From Bacillus sp. ISL-37 (GTDB lineage Bacteria; Bacillota; Bacilli; Bacillales; Cytobacillaceae): 64,000 nucleotides of DNA. A program made the position numbers and the translations under genes. The stretch covers positions 1 to 64,000 of the forward strand of contig NZ_JAGGQL010000019.1 of NCBI RefSeq assembly GCF_018613315.1, given 5' to 3'. Positions 30,453 to 39,381 of the stretch are shown piece after piece (positions within the stretch are counted from its first letter, which is position 1; every line of letters begins with the position of its first letter). The notes under the pieces are model-generated. The model made no database searches, was not told the origin of the DNA, and saw only the letters and a program-made list of their open reading frames with translations.

Positions 30453-30890
30453 ATGAGTATGGATTTCAATTTTTTCATGAATGATGTAGTCCGCCAGGCA
30501 CGCCAGGAAATTGGGGCAGCTGGATATACAGAATTAACAACGAGCGAGGAAGTAGAACAGGCATTGGCTAAAGAGGGCACAACACTTGTGATGGTTAACT
30601 CAGTCTGCGGTTGCGCTGGAGGTATTGCCCGTCCTGCAGCAGCACATGCAGTTCACTATGATAAGCGTCCAGATCATCTAGTGACTGTTTTCGCCGGCCA
30701 GGATAAAGAAGCAACAGAAAAAGCACGAAGCTATTTTACGGGCTACCCGCCATCATCTCCATCATTCGCATTGTTGAAGGACGGAAAACTTTGCACAATG
30801 GTAGAACGCCATGAAATTGAAGGCCACGACCCAATGCAAGTAGTGAATAAACTGCAAAATGCATTCGAAGAATATTGCGAAGAAATGTAA
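30453..30890 (+). CDS. brxB: Bacilliredoxin BrxB (YqiW)
   Basis: Bacilliredoxins remove bacillithiol from S-bacillithiolated proteins after oxidative stress. The 145-residue protein belongs to the DUF1094/YphP-YqiW family, with the characteristic CGC active site in [14 protein letters not shown] (about 50-63). The start at 30453 follows GAGGAGAGATG; an in-frame ATG at 30399 would overlap the promoter. A terminator follows at once, so it is monocistronic. Confidence 0.94.
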   Translation: MSMDFNFFMNDVVRQARQEIGAAGYTELTTSEEVEQALAKEGTTLVMVNSVCGCAGGIARPAAAHAVHYDKRPDHLVTVFAGQDKEATEKARSYFTGYPPSSPSFALLKDGKLCTMVERHEIEGHDPMQVVNKLQNAFEEYCEEM

Positions 30891-30897
30891 GTTTTTA

Positions 30898-30928
30898 AAG
30901 AACTCCGGTTTTGCCGGGGTTCTTTTTT
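30898..30928 (+). terminator. Terminator after brxB
   Basis: AAGAACTCCGG and CCGGGGTTCTT pair around TTTTG (one G-U), followed by T6. Confidence 0.85.
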
Positions 30929-30958
30929 ATGGATAATAATTTATATTTAAAAATATTA

Positions 30959-30986
30959 TTGCATATTTATAAATGTGTGTTAAAAT
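30959..30986 (+). promoter_or_regulatory. Likely artPQM promoter
   Basis: TTGCAT (30959-30964), 16 bp, TAAAAT (30981-30986). It leaves a 115-nt AT-rich leader before artP that contains repeated TTAGTTAATA words. No riboswitch was recognised. Confidence 0.45.
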
Positions 30987-31101
30987 ACAACTTAGTTAAT
31001 AAATATTAGTTAATATACAGAAAATCAGTAGGTTTATAGCTAATATATTAATAAGCTTGTATAAAATTACAGAATAGACATTATAGGGGGAAAATAAACA
31101 A

Positions 31102-31893
31102 ATGAAAAAAGCAATTTCAGTTCTTATGATGAGCATTTTACTAATGGGAGTTCTCGCTGCATGCGGGACAAGCAGTGAAAAAACTTCTGGAGACGGAGGA
31201 GAGGAAAAGAAAGTCCTTAAAATGGGTACTTCAGCTGACTATCCGCCATTTGAATACGTAGAAACAGCTACAAGTGATGAAATTATTGGTTTTGACGTAG
31301 ATTTAGCAAATCTGATCGCAAATGAATTAGGCTATGAAGTTGAAATTACGGATATGGATTTCAACGGCCTTATTGGTGCACTTCAGGCTGACCGAGTTGA
31401 TTTTGTCATGGCAGGCATGACTCCAACTCCTGAGCGTAAAGAAAACGTAGACTTCACTGATGTTTACTATACTGCGAAACATATGATTGTTTCTGCAAAA
31501 GACAGCAACATCCAATCGATCGAAGATCTAAATGGAAAGACTGTTGGTGTACAGCTTTCTTCTATCCAGGAAGAAGAAGCTGAGAAGATCGCTGAAACAG
31601 TTGAAATCAAGATTGAGAAACGTACAAGAATCCCTGAATTGGTCCAGGAAATCAAAGCCGGACGTATTGACGCAGCCATTATCGAAGATACAGTAGCAGA
31701 GGGCTATTTCAAGAATAATGCTGAGCTTGCTGGCTTTACGATTGAAGAAGGAAACGAAGAAGAAGCTGGCTCAGCGATCGCTTTCCCTAAAGGCAGCAAG
31801 CTGACTGAAGAATTTAACAAGGTTCTCAAAGAGAAAATGGAAAATGGCGAAGTAGATAAGTTGATCGTAAAATGGTTTGGCGGAGAAAAGTAA
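31102..31893 (+). CDS. artP: Amino-acid ABC transporter substrate-binding lipoprotein
   Basis: This is the extracellular solute-binding component of a polar amino-acid importer; the B. subtilis counterpart at this position is linked to arginine. The 263-residue protein has a lipoprotein signal peptide with lipobox LAAC (Cys 21), then a family-3 solute-binding fold (LKMGTSADYPPFEYVE, GFDVDLANLIANELGYEVE, DRVDFVMAGMTPTPERKENVDFT in part). Ligand specificity cannot be read with certainty. A hairpin after the gene would favour its higher expression over the permease. Confidence 0.92.
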   Translation: MKKAISVLMMSILLMGVLAACGTSSEKTSGDGGEEKKVLKMGTSADYPPFEYVETATSDEIIGFDVDLANLIANELGYEVEITDMDFNGLIGALQADRVDFVMAGMTPTPERKENVDFTDVYYTAKHMIVSAKDSNIQSIEDLNGKTVGVQLSSIQEEEAEKIAETVEIKIEKRTRIPELVQEIKAGRIDAAIIEDTVAEGYFKNNAELAGFTIEEGNEEEAGSAIAFPKGSKLTEEFNKVLKEKMENGEVDKLIVKWFGGEK

Positions 31894-31902
31894 GATGTAA
31901 AT

Positions 31903-31940
31903 AAGGCGTTCAGAATGCTAATTCTTCTGGGCGCCTTTCT
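31903..31940 (+). terminator. Partial terminator/processing hairpin between artP and artQ
   Basis: AGGCGTTCAGAA pairs with TTCTGGGCGCCT around a short loop, followed by TTCTCC rather than a strong T-run. This is the usual arrangement that lets binding-protein mRNA exceed permease mRNA. Confidence 0.6.
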
Positions 31941-31975
31941 CCTTCATGAAATAGATAGAGAGGGTTGTTAAGACT

Positions 31976-32635
31976 ATGAATCTTGATTTCACCGCCATAC
32001 TTCCTTCATTGCCATATATTCTGAAGGGAATCGGCGTCACTTTAAAAATAGTTATTGTAGCAGGACTGCTAGGCTTTGCATTTGGTATCGTCCTGGCGAT
32101 TTTTAAAATCAGTAAATCCAAGGCACTTAATTGGTTTGCTGATGGCTATACATCGATTTTTCGCGGAACCCCGTTAATTCTTCAATTAATGATCATCTAT
32201 TATGGATTGCCGCAGCTCATTGGATTCGATATAGACTCATATACTGCTGCTGTAGCAGCTTTCTCTTTAAACTCGGCAGCCTATATTTCAGAAATCATCA
32301 GGGCAGGAATTTTAGCTGTCGACAAAGGGCAAAAAGAAGCGGCAATGGCTCTTGGTGTTCCCGGCAATCGTATGATGCGGGACATCATCTTGCCTCAGGC
32401 GATGAAAAACATACTGCCGGCTTTGATGAATGAATTTATCACTCTAACCAAGGAATCAGCAATCGTTACTGTCATTGCGGTGGATGATATTATGCGCAGA
32501 TCCTATATTGTCGGCGGAGATCAATACAGGTTTTTTGAACCGCTGATTTTTGCCGGGCTTATTTATTACGTATTGGTCATCTCGTTGACAATGATTGGCA
32601 AGGTAGTGGAAAGGAGGATGAGACAAAGTGATTAA
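31976..32635 (+). CDS. artQ: Amino-acid ABC transporter permease
   Basis: The 219-residue His/Glu/Gln/Arg-type permease has about five membrane segments. It carries the coupling (EAA) motif around [25 protein letters not shown] (about 120-145), which contacts the ATPase ArtM. The N-terminal TM holds [21 protein letters not shown] in part. It overlaps artM by 8 bp. Confidence 0.94.
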   Translation: MNLDFTAILPSLPYILKGIGVTLKIVIVAGLLGFAFGIVLAIFKISKSKALNWFADGYTSIFRGTPLILQLMIIYYGLPQLIGFDIDSYTAAVAAFSLNSAAYISEIIRAGILAVDKGQKEAAMALGVPGNRMMRDIILPQAMKNILPALMNEFITLTKESAIVTVIAVDDIMRRSYIVGGDQYRFFEPLIFAGLIYYVLVISLTMIGKVVERRMRQSD

Positions 32636-33350
32636 TGTACACGGCCTACACAAATCTTTTGGCAAGCTTGAAGTGCTAAAAGGCATTTCTACTACTATAG
32701 AATCCGGTGAGGTAGTAGCCATCATAGGTCCATCCGGTTCGGGGAAATCAACCTTCCTCCGCTGCCTGAATTTGTTGGAGCAGCCGACAAGCGGGCAAAT
32801 TTTGATTGACGGCAGTGAGGTTACTGATAAGAAAACCAACATCATGAAAGTTCGCGAAAATGTCGGTATGGTGTTCCAGCACTTTCATCTCTTTCCGCAC
32901 ATGACCGTATTGCAAAACATCACGTATGCACCGATCAAGGTTAAAGGTTTGACGAAGACAGAAGCTGAAAAGCATGGATTGGAGCTTCTTAAAAAGGTTG
33001 GTCTTTCCGAAAAGGCAAATGAATATCCAAACAGGCTGTCAGGTGGTCAAAAACAGCGCGTAGCAATTGCAAGAGCGCTTGCGATGGACCCGGAAGTGAT
33101 GCTATTTGATGAGCCAACCTCCGCCCTTGATCCCGAAATGGTCAAAGAAGTTCTCGAAGTCATGAAATCGCTGGCACACACCGGCATGACAATGGCAATC
33201 GTCACCCACGAAATGGGTTTTGCCCGTGAAGTAGCGGATCGCGTCTTGTTCCTTGACGGTGGAGTACTTGTTGAAGATGCGCCTCCAGGAGAATTCTTCA
33301 GCAGCCCAAAGAGCAGCAGGGCAAAAGAATTCCTCGAAAAAATGTTATAA
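32628..33350 (+). CDS. artM: Amino-acid ABC transporter ATP-binding protein
   Basis: This 240-residue ATPase powers the importer. It has Walker [10 protein letters not shown] (33-41), the Q-loop in [13 protein letters not shown], the signature [15 protein letters not shown] (about 133-147), Walker [15 protein letters not shown] and the switch histidine in IVTHEMGFA. It starts with GTG inside the 3' end of artQ, indicating translational coupling. Confidence 0.95.
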   Translation: MINVHGLHKSFGKLEVLKGISTTIESGEVVAIIGPSGSGKSTFLRCLNLLEQPTSGQILIDGSEVTDKKTNIMKVRENVGMVFQHFHLFPHMTVLQNITYAPIKVKGLTKTEAEKHGLELLKKVGLSEKANEYPNRLSGGQKQRVAIARALAMDPEVMLFDEPTSALDPEMVKEVLEVMKSLAHTGMTMAIVTHEMGFAREVADRVLFLDGGVLVEDAPPGEFFSSPKSSRAKEFLEKML

Positions 33351-33398
33351 AATACATGCGTTGCTTTTATAAAGGATGACGTATCTGATAAACTAATG

Positions 33399-33435
33399 GA
33401 TGATCATATCTTGAAGGTATGATCATCTTTTTATT
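33399..33435 (+). terminator. Terminator of artPQM
   Basis: GATGATCATA and TATGATCATC form a perfect 10-bp stem with a nine-base loop, followed by T5. Confidence 0.9.
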
Positions 33436-33444
33436 TACAGTGAA

Positions 33445-33659
33445 ACCCGAGCTGCATTGTCCGTTTTCCGTTCACGGACCGAATTCGGGTAAAAGGAAAG
33501 GGTCTGCATTGCCCGTTTTCCGTTCACGGACCGAATTCGGGTAAAAGGGAAGGGGCTGCATTGCCCGTTTTTCATTTTTGAATTGATTTTCGGTAAATGG
33601 AAGCATGTTGCATTGCCGTTTTTTCCAATTTTAAATTGATTTCCGTAAAGGGAACATTT
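33445..33659. repeat. 52-bp tandem repeat array 2 (four units, decaying)
   Basis: The marker CTGCATTG occurs at 33452, 33504 and 33556, and as TTGCATTG at 33608, an exact 52-bp period. The first two units are nearly identical, the third diverges in its second half and the fourth is strongly diverged. Units contain the dyads GTCCG...CGGAC and CCGAATTCGG. The array lies directly behind the artM terminator; 33660-33743 holds only the yqjA ribosome-binding region. Confidence 0.92.
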
Positions 33660-33743
33660 CATTATCAAATTGGATGAAGGAAATCAGTTATGGGTGGTCT
33701 TGCAGTTTATAAAAGCATAAGTTTTTCTGATAGGAGAATATTT

Positions 33744-34733
33744 GTGAAATTTAGAATTGGTTATCGGACGTTGAAAACGGCTCTGGGTACAGCGATTTCA
33801 ATCATCATTGCCCAGTACCTTGGCTTTGAAAATTATGTGTCTGCGGGTATCTTGACGATTCTTTGTATCCAGGTGACAAAGAAACGTTCCCTGCAGGCTT
33901 CATGGCATCGGTTCCTGGCCTGTATTATTGCAATGGCTTTTTCAGCGGTGTTTTTTGAAGGGATTGCATACCATCCGATTGTGATCGGAATGTTATTGTT
34001 ATTTTTCATTCCGACCGTTGTCATGTTTAAGGCAAAGGAAGGCGTCGTTTCTAGCAGTGTCATCATCATGCATATCTACTCGGCTGAAAAAGTAACTGGA
34101 GAACTATTATTGAACGAGCTGGGAATCATTACGATTGGGATTGGTGTCGCATTGATCATGAATCTGTATATGCCAAGTGTCGATAACAAGCTGGAAGAGT
34201 ACCAAAGAGGCATTGAAGCTCATTTTAAAAAGATTTTCAGTGAAATCGCCCTATACCTTAAAAATCAGGATTCAAGCTGGGATGGCCGGGAGCTGACTGA
34301 AACTGCGAGGCTGATTGAAAAGGCAAAGGCACTTGCCATTCAGGACGTAGAAAATCATTTTTTAAGAGATGAAAATTTATATTATCAATATTTTAAAATC
34401 AGGGAAAAGCAATTTGAAGTCATTGAAAGAGTTCTTCCTTCCATCACTTCTATTCCAAAGCATGTGGAACAGGCTAATATTGTCGCTGAGTTTATCGAGT
34501 CGCTGTCGAAAGGGATTCATCCTGGTAATACAGTACTTATTTACCTGGAAAAATTAATGAGGATGAAAACGGAGTTTGAGAATATGGAGCTTCCTAAAAC
34601 AAGGGAAGAGTTCGAAGCGAGGGCCGCACTGCTTCATTTTGTTAATGAAATGGAACAATTCCTTTTGTTGAAACGGTCATTTAAAGGGTTGAAGACAAGG
34701 GAGGATAAAAGTGAAGCTGCCGTGACAAACTAA
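33744..34733 (+). CDS. yqjA: YqjA-family aromatic acid exporter-like membrane protein
   Basis: This 329-residue protein has an N-terminal half with four to five membrane segments (about 10-130) matching the FUSC/ArAE_1-like family, and a cytosolic helical C-terminal half. Family members are annotated as putative aromatic-acid exporters; transport has not been shown for this one. The GTG start at 33744 follows TAGGAG and gives the family N-terminus VKFRIGYRTLKTALGTA; an in-frame ATG at 33690 adds 18 atypical residues. It stands first of a possible two-gene unit with the L,D-transpeptidase gene. Confidence 0.82.
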   Translation: MKFRIGYRTLKTALGTAISIIIAQYLGFENYVSAGILTILCIQVTKKRSLQASWHRFLACIIAMAFSAVFFEGIAYHPIVIGMLLLFFIPTVVMFKAKEGVVSSSVIIMHIYSAEKVTGELLLNELGIITIGIGVALIMNLYMPSVDNKLEEYQRGIEAHFKKIFSEIALYLKNQDSSWDGRELTETARLIEKAKALAIQDVENHFLRDENLYYQYFKIREKQFEVIERVLPSITSIPKHVEQANIVAEFIESLSKGIHPGNTVLIYLEKLMRMKTEFENMELPKTREEFEARAALLHFVNEMEQFLLLKRSFKGLKTREDKSEAAVTN

Positions 34734-34759
34734 CGGAAATAGACCACGGAGGGATTAAC

Positions 34760-35275
34760 ATGCCAGTGTTTATTTCTATGCTTCTAGCAGCGTTCATTTT
34801 TTCGCCTATTTGGCCGCTGGGAACCAACCCGCTGCCTGGAGATCCATTTGTGATCGTGAATAAACAGACGAATGAGGTAGCACTGATCAATGAGAACAGA
34901 GTCCAGACGGTGGTCAGCGCAGCAACTGGTAAATCAGAGGAGCTGACACCCGAAGGTTTGTTTACTGTCACTGTTAAAGCTCCTGATCCATATTACCGTA
35001 AAAAGGATATACCGGGCGGTGACCCGAACAATCCTCTTGGCAGCAGGTGGATTGGCTTCGATGCAGAGGACACGGATGGACGAACATATGGAATCCATGG
35101 CACAAATGACCCCTCGAGCATCGGCAAAAAAATATCCCAGGGCTGCGTCCGCCTTCAAAATGAGGCAGTCGAGTCATTGTACGATTACATACCATTAGGA
35201 ACAAAGATCCTGGTTACTTCTACTTCTAAAGACTTTACAGAGCTAGGGAAAGAATACGGAGCAATCACGGAATAA
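34760..35275 (+). CDS. L,D-transpeptidase (YkuD domain)
   Basis: This small 171-residue protein has an N-terminal hydrophobic segment (about 3-20, likely signal or anchor) and a YkuD catalytic domain (about 30-155). The active-site pattern is HGTNDPSSIGKKISQGCVRL (about 113-132), with His and the nucleophilic Cys. Such enzymes form 3-3 cross-links in peptidoglycan or attach proteins to it; in Bacillus several act in the spore cortex or coat. It starts 26 bp after yqjA behind CGGAGGG. Confidence 0.92.
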   Translation: MPVFISMLLAAFIFSPIWPLGTNPLPGDPFVIVNKQTNEVALINENRVQTVVSAATGKSEELTPEGLFTVTVKAPDPYYRKKDIPGGDPNNPLGSRWIGFDAEDTDGRTYGIHGTNDPSSIGKKISQGCVRLQNEAVESLYDYIPLGTKILVTSTSKDFTELGKEYGAITE

Positions 35276-35307
35276 AAAAGGGCTGTCAAATTAATTGACA
35301 GCCCTTT
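35276..35307. terminator. Bidirectional terminator
   Basis: AAAGGGCTGTCAA and TTGACAGCCCTTT pair perfectly around ATTAA. It is A-rich on the left and T-rich on the right, so it serves both the L,D-transpeptidase gene and the convergent prli42. Confidence 0.88.
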
Positions 35308-35323
35308 GATTATTTTATAGTTA

Positions 35324-35419
35324 TTATAGGAAAGTTGATAATCCCATAAGAAGGGTTGAAGCAAGCATAGTAAAAAGCATGATGTATACTACGACCTTCC
35401 TGATATTTGGCTTACGCAT
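35324..35419 (-). CDS. prli42: Stressosome-associated membrane miniprotein Prli42
   Basis: This 31-residue protein has a basic N-terminus (MRKPNIRKVVVY) and one membrane segment (about 9-28) ending ...LLMGLSTFL. That is the conserved form of Prli42, the Listeria miniprotein that anchors the stressosome for SigB activation. A clear AAGGGGG site precedes the ATG on the minus strand. A longer frame reaching 35518 is not supported. Whether it contacts a stressosome here is inference from the family. Confidence 0.85.
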   Translation of the reverse strand: MRKPNIRKVVVYIMLFTMLASTLLMGLSTFL

Positions 35420-35685
35420 AATAGAAATCCCCCTTCCAAAGCTAACGCTATCTATCACTATTATTTTACAACCACTTAATGAATTCAACAACCCTTTTAA
35501 GAGATACATTTTTGCCAATAATCCACGCTTAATATGTTAGTGTAGTATAAAACTGACACTGGTTATTATGTCAATCCATAATTCGAAATCAATCCTAAAT
35601 CTACATTAAATAAGAAGGAATTGTGACATTTTTGTCGAATATTAAAACAGTTAAATATATTTAAATAATATTTGGAGGGAATTAC

Positions 35686-36099
35686 ATGATTAAAAAGGTC
35701 GACCATATCGGCATTGCTGTCAAATCTATTGAGCATGCCCTCCCATTTTATACAGATGTGCTGAAACTGCCACTGCTTGGTATAGAGGAAGTGGAAAGCG
35801 AGAAGGTAAAAGTAGCTTTCCTTAAAGCCGGAGAAACTAAGCTAGAGCTGCTGGAACCTTTATCTGATGAAAGCGCTATCGCTCGATTCATCCAAAAGAA
35901 GGGCGAAGGAATCCACCATGTTGCGCTCGGCGTAGAGTCAATCCAGGAAAGAATCAATGATATGAAGGAAAATGGCATCAAAATGATACAGGATGTTCCT
36001 AAGAAAGGTGCAGGGGGAGCGCTTGTCGCATTCATGCATCCAAAGTCGACAGGAAGCGTTTTATACGAACTTTGCGAGAAAAACGGGGAGGCTGAATAG
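35686..36099 (+). CDS. mce: Methylmalonyl-CoA epimerase
   Basis: Mce interconverts (S)- and (R)-methylmalonyl-CoA, linking the carboxylase to the mutase MutAB. The 137-residue glyoxalase/VOC-fold protein has the metal ligands in KKVDHIGIAVKSIEHAL (His 7), GEGIHHVALGV (His about 79) and the terminal glutamate in SVLYELCE (about 131). The gene is one base away from the carboxyltransferase gene. Confidence 0.95.
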   Translation: MIKKVDHIGIAVKSIEHALPFYTDVLKLPLLGIEEVESEKVKVAFLKAGETKLELLEPLSDESAIARFIQKKGEGIHHVALGVESIQERINDMKENGIKMIQDVPKKGAGGALVAFMHPKSTGSVLYELCEKNGEAE

Positions 36100-36100
36100 A

Positions 36101-37651
36101 ATGCCAGACATCTATGAAAAAATTAATGAACTATATGACCGCCGCAGGGAAATCGAACTAGGCGGTGGTGATGAGCGGATTGAAAAGCAACATGAAAAAG
36201 GAAAGCTGACTGCTCGTGAAAGAATTGAGTTGCTTGTTGATCCTGGAAGCTTTGTGGAATTGAATCCTTTCATCCAGCATCGCAGCACGGATTTTGGGCT
36301 GGAAAACCAGAAGGGACCTGGGGATGGAGTTGTAACAGGTTACGGAAAGGTCAATGGCAGGCCAATTTATTTGTTTTCGCAGGATTTCACCGTGTTCGGA
36401 GGGGCTTTAGGTGAAATGCATGCAAAGAAAATCGCCAATGTCATGGATCTGGCAGCCAAAAATGGCGCCCCATTTGTAGGGTTGAATGATTCCGGTGGAG
36501 CGAGGATTCAGGAAGGTGTTGTTTCGCTCGATGGTTACGGCCATATTTTTTACCGCAACTCAATTTATTCCGGGGTCATACCGCAAATCTCCGTAATTAT
36601 GGGCCCATGCGCAGGCGGTGCCGTTTATTCACCGGCGATTACCGATTTTGTGTTCATGGTTGAGAAGACAAGCCAGATGTTCATCACCGGCCCAAAGGTA
36701 ATTGAAACCGTTACCGGGGAGAAAATTTCTGCAGAAGATCTAGGCGGTGCAATTGTACATAATACAATCAGCGGCAATGCTCATTTCCATGGCCAGTCAG
36801 AAGAAGAAACACTGGAGCAGGTAAGGCTGCTATTAAGCTATCTGCCGCAAAACTATGAAGAAAAGTCTCCTCGCCTTGAAGCGGATGATAAGGATGACTA
36901 TCGTCCAGACCTGACGGATACCATTCCATTTGACGCGGTCCGTCCGTACGATGTACGCAAGGTAATTGAGCAAGTGGTCGACGCCGATTCATTCCTTGAA
37001 ATACAAAAGGATTTCGCGAAAAATATCGTCATCGGTCTTGCAAGGATCAAAGGAGAGGTCGTTGGCCTTGTCTGCAACCAGCCAAAGGTAATGGCGGGGG
37101 GACTTGATATCGATTCATCCGATAAAGCGTCACGCTTCATCAGGTTCTGTGATTCCTTCAATATACCGATTATTACATTTGAAGACGTGACAGGATTTTT
37201 CCCTGGCATTAAACAAGAGCATGGCGGCATCATCCGTCACGGAGCGAAAATTCTTTATGCTTACTCAGAAGCGACAGTACCTAAACTTACCGTTATTTTA
37301 CGTAAAGCATACGGGGGAGCCTATGTTGCCTTGAACAGCAAGTCCATTGGTGCCGATCTTGTTTATGCATGGCCAAATGCTGAAATTGCTGTAATGGGGC
37401 CTCAGGGAGCTGCCAATATTATTTTTGCGAAGGAAATCCAGAACAGCGACAATCCTGAACAGACAAGGCAGCAGAAGATCGATGAGTATCGTGAGAAATT
37501 TGCGAATCCATATGTCGCTGCAAGCCAGGGAATGGTCGATGATGTCATCGATCCGCGCGAAACACGAATCAAATTGATTCAGTCGCTTGAAATGCTCAGG
37601 ACAAAGAAGGAAGACAGACCGGGCAAAAAACACGGCAACATCCCGCTGTAG
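36101..37651 (+). CDS. yqjD: Acyl-CoA carboxylase carboxyltransferase subunit (propionyl-CoA carboxylase beta / MmdA-like)
   Basis: The 516-residue biotin-dependent carboxyltransferase has two crotonase-like halves with oxyanion-hole glycines (GLNDSGGARIQEGV, about 128-141; GPCAGGAVYSP, about 168; HGAKILYAYSEATVPK; RKAYGGAYVAL). With a biotin carboxylase and carrier protein it would make methylmalonyl-CoA from propionyl-CoA; neither partner is in this window. Annotation as methylmalonyl-CoA decarboxylase alpha is the alternative. The start at 36101, two bases after mce, gives the family N-terminus. Confidence 0.9.
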   Translation: MPDIYEKINELYDRRREIELGGGDERIEKQHEKGKLTARERIELLVDPGSFVELNPFIQHRSTDFGLENQKGPGDGVVTGYGKVNGRPIYLFSQDFTVFGGALGEMHAKKIANVMDLAAKNGAPFVGLNDSGGARIQEGVVSLDGYGHIFYRNSIYSGVIPQISVIMGPCAGGAVYSPAITDFVFMVEKTSQMFITGPKVIETVTGEKISAEDLGGAIVHNTISGNAHFHGQSEEETLEQVRLLLSYLPQNYEEKSPRLEADDKDDYRPDLTDTIPFDAVRPYDVRKVIEQVVDADSFLEIQKDFAKNIVIGLARIKGEVVGLVCNQPKVMAGGLDIDSSDKASRFIRFCDSFNIPIITFEDVTGFFPGIKQEHGGIIRHGAKILYAYSEATVPKLTVILRKAYGGAYVALNSKSIGADLVYAWPNAEIAVMGPQGAANIIFAKEIQNSDNPEQTRQQKIDEYREKFANPYVAASQGMVDDVIDPRETRIKLIQSLEMLRTKKEDRPGKKHGNIPL

Positions 37652-37725
37652 GATTTTGTGTTTGGTGTTGTTATTCGATTAGCGTTATACTCTAGTAGTA
37701 TATACATAATTGGAGGTCGGCTAGG

Positions 37726-38847
37726 ATGATTAATAACGAACGTTTATTGAATGAGTTTTTAGAGCTTGTCCAAATTGACTCTGAAACAAAGTATGAAACT
37801 GAGATCGCACGCGTCCTTAAGAAAAAATTCGAGGACCTAGGAGTAGAGGTTTTCGAGGACGATACAACTGCACAAACTGGTCACGGAGCAGGAAACCTGA
37901 TCTGTACTTTACAAGGTACAAAAGAAGGTGTAGATACAATCTACTTTACTTCTCATATGGATACTGTCATTCCTGCCAAAGGAGTTAAGCCATCCATTAA
38001 AGATGGTTATGTCGTGACTGATGGAACGACAATCCTTGGAGCTGATGATAAGACTGGACTTTCTGTCATGCTTGAGACGATCCGTGTCCTTAAAGAACAA
38101 TCAATCCCGCATGGAACGATCCAGTTCATCATTACGGTTGGGGAAGAATCAGGTCTCGTTGGCGCAAAAGCATTAGATTCTTCTTTGGTAAAAGCGAAAT
38201 ATGGATATGCACTTGATAGTGACGGTAAGGTTGGAAACATTATTGTTGCAGCCCCAACGCAAGCAAAAGTTGCAGCTGTCATCCATGGTAAAACTGCTCA
38301 CGCAGGTGTTGCTCCAGAAAAAGGTGTTTCTGCTATCACAATTGCTGCTAAGGCTGTCGCAAGAATGCCGCTTGGCCGTATTGATGAGGAAACTACTGCG
38401 AATATCGGTCGTTTTCAAGGCGGTACACAGACAAATATCGTTTGCGACCATGTAGAAATCCTTGCAGAAGCACGTTCTCTTATTCCTGAAAAGATGGAAG
38501 CGCAAGTGGCAAAAATGAAAGAAGCATTCGAATCAGCCGCACAGGAAATGGGCGGCAAGGCAGATGTTGATGTCCAGGTAATGTACCCTGGCTTCAAATT
38601 CGGAGAAGGCGACCTCGTCGTTGAGCTTGCTAAAAAAGCAGCCGCAAAAATCGGCAGAAGCTCAGAATTGCTGCACAGTGGCGGCGGAAGCGACGCAAAT
38701 GTCATTGCAGGCTTTGGCGTACCAACAGTCAACCTTGCTGTAGGATATGAAGAAATCCACACAACGAATGAAAGAATGCCAATCGAAGAGCTCAACAAGC
38801 TTGCCGAGATGGTCATCGCGTTGATTGAAGAAGTAGCAGCACAATAA
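37726..38847 (+). CDS. yqjE: M20-family tripeptidase T-like metallopeptidase
   Basis: This 373-residue cytosolic di-zinc peptidase resembles PepT. It has the first metal segment TSHMDTVIPAKG (about 75), the bridging aspartate in LGADDKTGLSVM (about 107) and the catalytic glutamates in TVGEESGLVGA (about 140). A dimerisation domain and a C-terminal metal histidine segment (EEIHTTNERMP, about 345) follow. It is the last gene of the mce-yqjD-yqjE order seen in B. subtilis. Confidence 0.9.
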   Translation: MINNERLLNEFLELVQIDSETKYETEIARVLKKKFEDLGVEVFEDDTTAQTGHGAGNLICTLQGTKEGVDTIYFTSHMDTVIPAKGVKPSIKDGYVVTDGTTILGADDKTGLSVMLETIRVLKEQSIPHGTIQFIITVGEESGLVGAKALDSSLVKAKYGYALDSDGKVGNIIVAAPTQAKVAAVIHGKTAHAGVAPEKGVSAITIAAKAVARMPLGRIDEETTANIGRFQGGTQTNIVCDHVEILAEARSLIPEKMEAQVAKMKEAFESAAQEMGGKADVDVQVMYPGFKFGEGDLVVELAKKAAAKIGRSSELLHSGGGSDANVIAGFGVPTVNLAVGYEEIHTTNERMPIEELNKLAEMVIALIEEVAAQ

Positions 38848-38853
38848 GAATTG

Positions 38854-38883
38854 AAGGGCTTCCCACGGGGGAGCCCTTTGTTT
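38854..38883 (+). terminator. Terminator after yqjE
   Basis: AAGGGCTTCC and GGGAGCCCTT pair around a short loop, followed by TGTTT. Confidence 0.75.
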
Positions 38884-38926
38884 ATTGGAACAGGTACTAT
38901 GTATATGTCCTAGAGACGAGATATTA

Positions 38927-39222
38927 TAGACATTTCAAAACAGGAAGCCCTCGAAATGTCCAATAAACAGGGTTTAATAGACATTTTAAGAAGAGTGAGT
39001 CCTCGGAATGTCCAATAAACGAGATTTAATAGACATTTTAAGAAGAGTGAGCCCTTGAAATGTCCAATAAACGAGGTTTAATAGACATTTTAAGAAGCGT
39101 GAGTTCTCGGAATGTCCAATAAACAGGGTTTAATAGACATTTTAAGAAGAGGAAGCCCTCGAAATGTCCAATAAACAAGGTTTAATAGACATTTTGGAAG
39201 AAACATGAAATCAAAATGTCCA
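38927..39222. repeat. 52-bp tandem repeat array 3 (six units)
   Basis: TAGACATTT starts at 38927, 38978, 39030, 39082, 39134 and 39186: one 51-bp step, then four exact 52-bp steps. Between units, AAATGTCCAATAAAC faces GTTTAATAGACATTT, a dyad with two mismatches in a 12-bp arm. The last unit is partly diverged. It fills the gap between the yqjE terminator and the cheW gene; 39223-39381 contains only the upstream region of cheW. Confidence 0.93.
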
Positions 39223-39381
39223 TTAAAACATGCTCATGAATCAAAAATCCTAAAGCTGGACTTGTTGAAACCGATATAATACTTAGAATGACCTGCATTT
39301 CAATTACATCATTCATCAGTGAACCATTTAATCTACATACATAGAGTGATAGACAGAAATTTATAAAGGATGTGGACTCAC

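Noticed and set aside
33435-33668. Minus-strand open frame over array 2
   Set aside because: Same reason: repeated DNA translated by chance, no start signal.
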